Origin: Thalassia testudinum
Taxonomy: Eukaryota > Streptophyta > Magnoliopsida > Alismatales > Hydrocharitaceae
Direction: 5' to 3'
Assembly: GCA_037157565.1 (NCBI GenBank)
Contig: JAZHRO010000013.1
Coordinates: forward strand, 73,773,501-73,837,500
Length of the DNA stretch: 64,000 nt
The notes below the pieces were generated by a model. It did not search any database and was not told the DNA's origin. It was given only the letters and a program-made list of their open reading frames with translations. Made by a program: the position numbers and the translations under genes. Shown here in pieces: positions 58,602 to 64,000 of the stretch; the stretch's first letter is position 1, and each line of letters starts with the position of its first letter.

Positions 58602-60014
58602 GATAACACTGCATTGTACAATGCTAACTCTACCAAAAAGGACAGCCTTAAAGGTAAAATGAACGGAGGATACATCATAAATAGGAATAGGAGCATCGCA
58701 TGCATTGCACATCAAGATTGCTTATAATGCATTATTAATGACCATGTATACACGTACATGTCAAAACAGGCCTCAGATGAGAAATCAGACTGCACGGATG
58801 GACTAAAAGCGACGAACGGAGTCCAGTGGATTCGAAATCAGCTAAATCCGTCATCCGAAGCTCCCACAATTGGCCCAAGAAGTTCTGACCGTTGATCTGA
58901 TGATCAACGATCATAAGGCCGCCACGTGTCAACATCCTCGTGCTCCTCAACCGCAGCATAATACCACCGCCTCCACCGTAGGATGAATCTCGGTCTTTGA
59001 TCTTCAATCGGACAGCCCCGCCATGCTCCACGCCCGCGCACCTCGCTTCCTCGTCGCGACCATTCGCTCGCACAGCGCAGCGGGTTGCGCCCCTCTTACA
59101 AAGGCAACGGCAGGCGTTCGAAACCCCGCGCGCTACCTAAATTAATACTTACGCAGGCGTGGCCAATTAAGGCTGTAGATCCGCGTGCGTAGGGCGACGA
59201 TCGTGCCACGCGGTGCTCCCTCAAACGCAGATGACGAACATGCGCGATGACGCGGCAGCAGTGCGCGCCCCAACAGCAATCCGCGAGCGCACCCCTCCGC
59301 GAGATCTCAGCCATCCGATCTTCGATCCGACGGCCCACAGTGCACGTGCACAGATCACACGTGAAGAAGCACAGCTCGTGCGCAAGACCGATGGGAAGGA
59401 GGCTTCACTGACGCTTTTAGCATGGGTTTAGCGGCGTCCCGGATGTCGCTAAAGCCCATATTTAAAATGGAAACCTCTTCTCCCTATATAAATCCCTCCC
59501 AACCACCCATGTAAAGGATTGAATTCACCTTGCAAGTGTTGTAACACCCTCCTAGCCCCCTTTAGCCTCTCTTGTAGTCAACGGAGTCGAGGAGCCACCA
59601 ACGAAGCCTCCTTCCATCGCCGTAGCTGCCTCGCCGTCTCCCCTCTCTCTCTCTCTTTCTTTCCTTTTAATCTAGCTTTGCTTCCTTTTTATTCAATCAT
59701 TTAGCTACCGTTGTATTTGTAAAACTTGATTTGCATGTTCAAAATAATGTTGATGTTGTTCTACATCTTGCTTTGAGTAATTGCTATGATTTAATAAACT
59801 CTAACCCTACTCTCTCTCTCACACTTGTTTTTCTACCACGTCTTCTTGCAAGCAATAACTCGTTATCTCTGTGACATTAAGTGACAAAGAAAATCCGATT
59901 TTTACACCTCCCTGTGATCGACACTCGGACTCACGTTTGTTTCTTCTTCTAAAATCGACATTGCGAGCACGAACTATAACGATCCTTTTAAGCAAACACG
60001 TCTTTCGCACGTCA
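58602..60014 (+). repeat. 3' LTR of the outer element (1413 bp)
   Basis: It runs from TGATAACACTGC to CGCACGTCA and is uninterrupted, showing what the 5' LTR looked like before the inner insertion. A TATA box TATATAAA lies at 59485. It is followed directly by the TGCAT target duplication. Confidence 0.92.
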
Positions 60015-60019
60015 TGCAT
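60015..60019. repeat. Target-site duplication of the outer Athila element, right
   Basis: TGCAT equals 38253-38257 and abuts the 3' LTR end. Confidence 0.85.
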
Positions 60020-60453
60020 ACCTTAGGTGTGCGAATTTAGGCCTGATTGAGCAGCATATTGGATCTCTTTCCTTACATTGCGTACATATCTGCACGGAGA
60101 TTGCTGAGGTCAGGTATACATTTCTATCTTTGCATCCAGCTCCTGTCACGCATTGCATTAGGCTTAAATATCAAGACCACCAACTTGATTGAATTCACCT
60201 AATTCAGTGGTCACCTAAACGAAATTGGGACTGCTAATTAGTTTCGGCCCTAAAAATAAATCACATTTGATCTGATTAAAAGAGACTTGTGTGCGATTCT
60301 TCTAAAAAACAAACTGATTTGTAGTGTGATGCTCACTTCTGGCATTGAGCACGCACACTAGGCATTGCACTAGCTCTCGGTCCCTTAAGGTTATAGGCAT
60401 TGATTTCTTCATCAGTGCAGACCCTCCTATTTCACTTTTTTGATAGTGGTATT
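60020..60453. other. Continuation of the pre-insertion DNA
   Basis: Before the outer element arrived this joined 38252. No coding frame or named feature is seen. Confidence 0.45.
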
Positions 60454-60863
60454 TGTTGATGTTAGAGCACCACGATCGTTTATTTTGATGATAACAAAAC
60501 ACATGTCTTTTAACATTTGCTTTTGAGTCTTAGTTTTCAGGTCAAATTGCAAATGGAAACGTGGTTAGATGGAGTTCGAGCTCGCATCCATGGCGGATTG
60601 GAGGAGCTTGATGGAGAACAAAGGAACTTTGCGAGGAGTGAAAGCTTGAAGAAGGAAGGAGATAAAGAATAGGACAGATTTCATTTTATCCTGTTCTATG
60701 TATTTTTGTTTTGTTGTTGTGCTCTTTATTTTTGTCTTAGATCTTATGTTAAAGAGCCTCAAAGAACCCTCACAGTAGTCTTAGGAACACTTGCACAACC
60801 CTAGGATACTTAGGTTTTCTATAGAGAACTTAGAAAATCAAAATAGGGTTCAAATAGCCTTTT

Positions 60864-61403
60864 CAGACGTCTAATCTGGATTTTAGACGTCTGATAAAAA
60901 CTTTTAAGATGTCTGACTGTTGACTCAGACGTCCGATTATTTAGGCTGGACTTAGTTAGTTCTGTCTGATGAAATCAGACGTCCAGACCTTAGACCAGAC
61001 GTCTTAGCAGACGACTTATGACTTTACCAGACATCCAATTAGTGGAACGTTGGCTGCCTTAGTAAACATTGAGAAAATGATCGTTAGCTTCGTATCAGAC
61101 GTCCGTAGAGGATCCCAGACGTCTGATACATGACCGTTGTGCCTCGGCTGACCCAAAATCTCTTCTTAGAGATTTTCTAGCCATTGTAGTCCCTTGGTAA
61201 TCCATTTCCGCAGAAAAATATGTTTCCAGACGTCCAGACCTTATGCCAGGCATCCTGTGTGTCGTCTAATGGACATGCACTAGAATTCTGTTTAGATCTT
61301 ATTCAAGTCAGGAAGGAAACTCGCCTAAAATCAGACGTCTGACTTAGTTCCCAGACGTCTTAAACAAGTTTTCCAGACGTCTGATCCCAGGACCAGACAT
61401 CTG
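60864..61403. repeat. 20-bp-spaced CAGACGTCTG-type array in a Copia-like LTR
   Basis: Sites start at 60864, 60884, 60906, 60926 (steps 20, 22, 20); 60976, 60996, 61008, 61028 (20, 12, 20); 61096, 61116 (20); 61227, 61247 (20); and 61332, 61352, 61374, 61394 (20, 22, 20). The first two groups repeat the steps of the 27074-27238 sites exactly. The unit appears to be a pair of palindromes 20 bp apart. It ends about 110 bp before the TATA box, an enhancer-like place. Confidence 0.85.
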
Positions 61404-61514
61404 ATGACCCTGTCAGAATCCTGATTATTTCTGTCTTTGGCCTAACTCTCTTGGGCCATGCACCCAACGACTATGGAAGCCTTCCAAGACCTTTCAAAGA
61501 CTTCCTAGGGCCTT

Positions 61515-61522
61515 TATAAATA
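61515..61522 (+). promoter_or_regulatory. TATA box of the Copia-like LTR
   Basis: TATAAATA lies in CCTTTATAAATATAGGAGG, followed at a suitable distance by ACACACCAAGCAACACAC, a plausible start region. Confidence 0.6.
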
Positions 61523-62150
61523 TAGGAGGACCATTGGCTTGTAACACACACCAAGCAACACACTTTCACATCATTTTGTGTCTTTTGATCTTAAGAAGAA
61601 AGCTCTAACTCTCCAAGTCTTATTCTACATCTAGAGAGCTTGATTCCTGTGCACCCACTCTCTCACCGACGTTATGAGAGCGTTGCTGTGACAAAGCGTG
61701 GTTCACGCATACACATCACTGATTTGACGCACCTCCAAGCAAAGGGAAACATCCTAGCACCTATAGAAGCTTAGTTTAATAATTACTTTGTTGACTCTAT
61801 AGGACTATTCTTGTATTTGTTATTTTGTTGGGTATTCGTGTTGCGAATTCCCATTTCCTTCGTGAGATAAAATCCTTCTCATGAAGAGAAGGGGTTTGGG
61901 GCACACTACTTTCATTCAAAGTAGTGTTGTTGTAAGAGGTTGAATCACCTTTGTTTAAGTGATTCAGTTAGTGGATTTGATCGACTTGGTCGATTGGAAA
62001 ATCCTAACTTGAGAAGGTTAAGTGGTGGTTTTCACCCGGGTTGAGTTTTCACATAAAAATACTTGTGCCTAATTGTGTGATTGCTATTTTTATGAGATTG
62101 TTATATTTTTAATTCAGCATTTTTTTACGTCACGCTGATCTCAACCCCTA

Positions 62151-62700
62151 AAAATAGGAAAATTACAATATTATCTTGTGACCAAGTATTTTGATACTTC
62201 AAAGATGGAGACACCTTTTAAAGGAACAAAGGGGTAATTAAGAGGCACCGCATTCGCATTACCTCAAAGGAAGGGTTCGCCCTACTTGCATCACTTAGTT
62301 CCGTCCTTGGAGTAACTTCTCACTGTATCACTTAAGAGTATAATTCAAGCAAAGTGTAAGTCTTAGGGCACTCGAAGGTTGGCTTAGGTCGCGTAACTTG
62401 ATTTTGTAATTTATTTGGCCACCAAGAGATAACGTAATTGATCTCTGTTCTTCTCTAAAGAACTTGTCAGGAATCTCAAGTCACAGCCCCCTCTTATACC
62501 ACTAAAGTGAGAATGGACGGATGCAAACTTGACCCCATTTGACAACTATGAGGGGTAGGTTGGTGGTTGGCACAAATCTGCTCTAAGAAAAAGGAGTCTC
62601 ATTGTCTTGTGTTTGATTGGGGTGTGTTTTTCAAGTTGTGTTTCAAATTGATTACAATAATTACTCCACTTCTTACTTTCACCCCAGAACACTGAATCCC
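62151..62700. other. Spacer after the Copia-like LTR
   Basis: No gene or named element is recognised. Several short phrases look like retroelement leader DNA, but no primer-binding site was found. Confidence 0.35.
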
Positions 62701-62706
62701 AATCCC

Positions 62707-63590
62707 ATGACCTGCAATTATCCATCATCTGATGAACAATGGAATCTTTTCTTCTCCTACTATAGGAACATTGGTCTGATTAATCTCCAATCCTGTGATT
62801 ATGAGCAAAACCTAGGAGTGGGACACACTTTCTCTGATATGCCACACACTTTAGACAAACCCAACCCACCCACCCTAGATGATTTTGACTCCAATGGTTG
62901 GACAGAAACTCCAAGGTACTATAACCCTGAGCTTGCCTTTCCTCCCAAAATGAATGATCACCTCTCCACATTCAAGATTGAAATGCAAAAACAACTGAAA
63001 ATGATGGAATCTTTAGGAGAGTCTTTGAGGACAAGTCCACAATTAAATGAAGAAATTAGTCACCTGATTTACTCCCTTGAGGTTATTCTAACCCCTCCAC
63101 GCTATATGCATCTCCCTTGAGAGAGCCACGCCAAGAGATGGAAGGGGACATTAGGGACTCAATCATTGAGTATAGCTACCCTCTTGAGGATAATGTAGAT
63201 CCCTCCATACTCGATAATCCTTTTTTTTTAAGCCCTAGCATTAAGGGGGAGGGGGCTACATGGACACAATGGGAATTGAAAGGAAGAGCCATTCAATTAA
63301 TTGTGAGGTAGAATGGTGGCAACCAGAAGAGGAGGAGCCCTTAGACCTTCCACCTGAGCTTTATTGGAGCCAACCAAAGGGGAACATGGTCTCATTAAAT
63401 GAACTCGACTCGAATGATAATACCTTTATTACATTTGATGAAGCGAGTCGCATTCAAATAGTTAACCCAACCCCCATTCTTGATTTTGAGGTGGATTCTA
63501 CACCCCATCCAAGGGATGCCAAACCTATACCTTACACCTCAGTTAGATCTTTCGGAGGATGGTGATTTTGAAGTTAATAAATTCTAGGAA
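62707..63590 (+). pseudogene. Broken coding-like stretch of unknown family
   Basis: Starting from ATG 62707, 137 codons read to the TGA at 63118-63120: a Tyr/Asn-rich start, then a stretch of charged helix-like character (STFKIEMQKQLKMMESLGES). Two overlapping frames (63117-63311 and 63260-63565) continue with similar acidic composition (EEEEPLDLPPELYW and others), as if a single protein had been broken by frameshifts. I do not recognise the family. The setting suggests a retroelement protein, but a host exon is not excluded; an acceptor-like TTTCACCCCAG lies just upstream, at 62678-62688. Confidence 0.35.
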
Positions 63591-64000
63591 CATTGGGGGT
63601 CGGAAGAAATCATATTGGAAGAAAATGATAATAACCACGACCCTCTACTTAAGGAACTAGTATCCTCCACACACCATTCTGAGATTCTACGTGTCTAACA
63701 AAGGTAACCCTAATGAGATTGATACTGAATTGGATGACTTGGATCAATATTAATCTCACAGACATGAAGATTTGATTTTTGAAGAAGACAAGGAAACACT
63801 TGAGCCGAGCTTTGAAGATTTTCCTGAGTCTAAGGGGCAAGAGGGAAGAAGCATAGAAGAGGATGATGATGACTTTGAGGGGCCCCGAAATAGGTTCTCT
63901 TCAAGGACTTATCCCCTAAGGATCTTACTGATTTAGTCAAATCTGAATTCTTACATACTTTTGACTATAAAGATCATCCTCTCAAACATTGAAAAGAAAT
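63591..64000 (+). other. Continuation of the acidic coding-like stretch to the window end
   Basis: Short acidic frames continue (FEEDKETLEPSFEDF-like and EEDDDDFEGP-like on the plus strand) with stops between them. It may belong with 62707-63590. The window ends inside it. Confidence 0.3.

Larger units (their letters stand above)
38258..60014 (+). mobile_element. Outer Athila-type LTR retrotransposon (plus strand), nested host
   Basis: The 5' LTR is 38258-38925 plus 49673-50419, interrupted by the inner element; the 3' LTR is 58602-60014. Their lengths agree (about 1410 bp). A tRNA-Asp primer-binding site lies at 50425-50442, then a leader, gag, protease, RT, RNase H, integrase and a roughly 1.37-kb 3' non-coding part. 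A perfect 5-bp target duplication flanks the whole. The two LTRs differ at about one base in ten by eye, which means an old insertion. The lineage call (Athila) rests on the tRNA-Asp site and on RT and integrase wording such as FMDDFSVFG and VWGIDF. Confidence 0.9.
60454..62150 (+). mobile_element. Copia-like LTR with CAGACGTCTG array and TATA box
   Basis: The LTR starts TGTTGATGTTAGAGCACCAC, matching the 26675 copy base for base in spacing. It shows the U3 array (60864-61403), a TATA box TATAAATA at 61515, and R/U5-like DNA. The right end is approximate; no primer-binding site was seen. The SIRE/Copia assignment is by resemblance of the GATGATAACAAAACACATG block and is tentative. Confidence 0.55.

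Overview
The window is nuclear DNA of a flowering plant, most likely a monocot or a related early-diverging lineage; this is inferred from the repeat families and gene style, not proven. Only two protein-coding genes can be supported, both with plant GT-AG introns. One is a SNAP25-type SNARE (SNAP33-like, plus strand, 7071-10027, 299 residues, with a long intron in the 5' leader). The other is a small cyclophilin of the PPIL3/CYP18-1 class (minus strand, about 20460-16141, 160 residues, four recognisable coding exons). No complete tRNA, rRNA or CRISPR array is seen.

Layout. 1-1733: gene-free AT-rich DNA. 1734 to about 4310: a Ty3/gypsy-like LTR repeat (copy 1). About 4900-10300: the SNARE gene. 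10300-16140: gene-free, with simple repeats and a paired palindrome. 16141-20460: the cyclophilin gene, whose second recognised intron holds a poly(A)-ended retroelement and a roughly 98-bp tRNA-derived SINE with an 8-bp target duplication. 20461-23345: unassigned. 23346-26444: copy 2 of the first LTR repeat. 26675 to about 27480: a piece of a second, Copia-like LTR family whose fuller copy lies at 60454 to about 62150. 27826-34915: two Athila-family LTRs fused tail to tail around a primer-binding site and a 56-nt piece of tRNA-Asp. 34916-38257: diverged LTR relics, including an older tRNA-Asp-type primer-binding site. 38258-60014: an Athila-type Ty3/gypsy element on the plus strand with a perfect 5-bp target duplication (TGCAT). 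Its 5' LTR is split by a second Athila-type element on the minus strand (38926-49672). 62150-64000: a broken coding-like stretch of unknown nature.

Both Athila-type elements still show gag, protease, reverse transcriptase, RNase H and integrase, but both are dead. Many of their stop codons fit C-to-T (or G-to-A) change of Trp, Arg or Gln codons, as expected of methylated DNA.

Two observations deserve attention. First, a degenerate 10-bp palindrome, consensus CAGACGTCTG, recurs at 20-bp spacing in at least four clusters belonging to two different LTR families, upstream of the LTR TATA box where one is visible. Second, the tail-to-tail LTR pair at 29103-34915 carries a tRNA-Asp copy extending far beyond the usual 18-nt primer-binding site and ending in CCA, which looks like a fossil of an aberrant reverse-transcription event.
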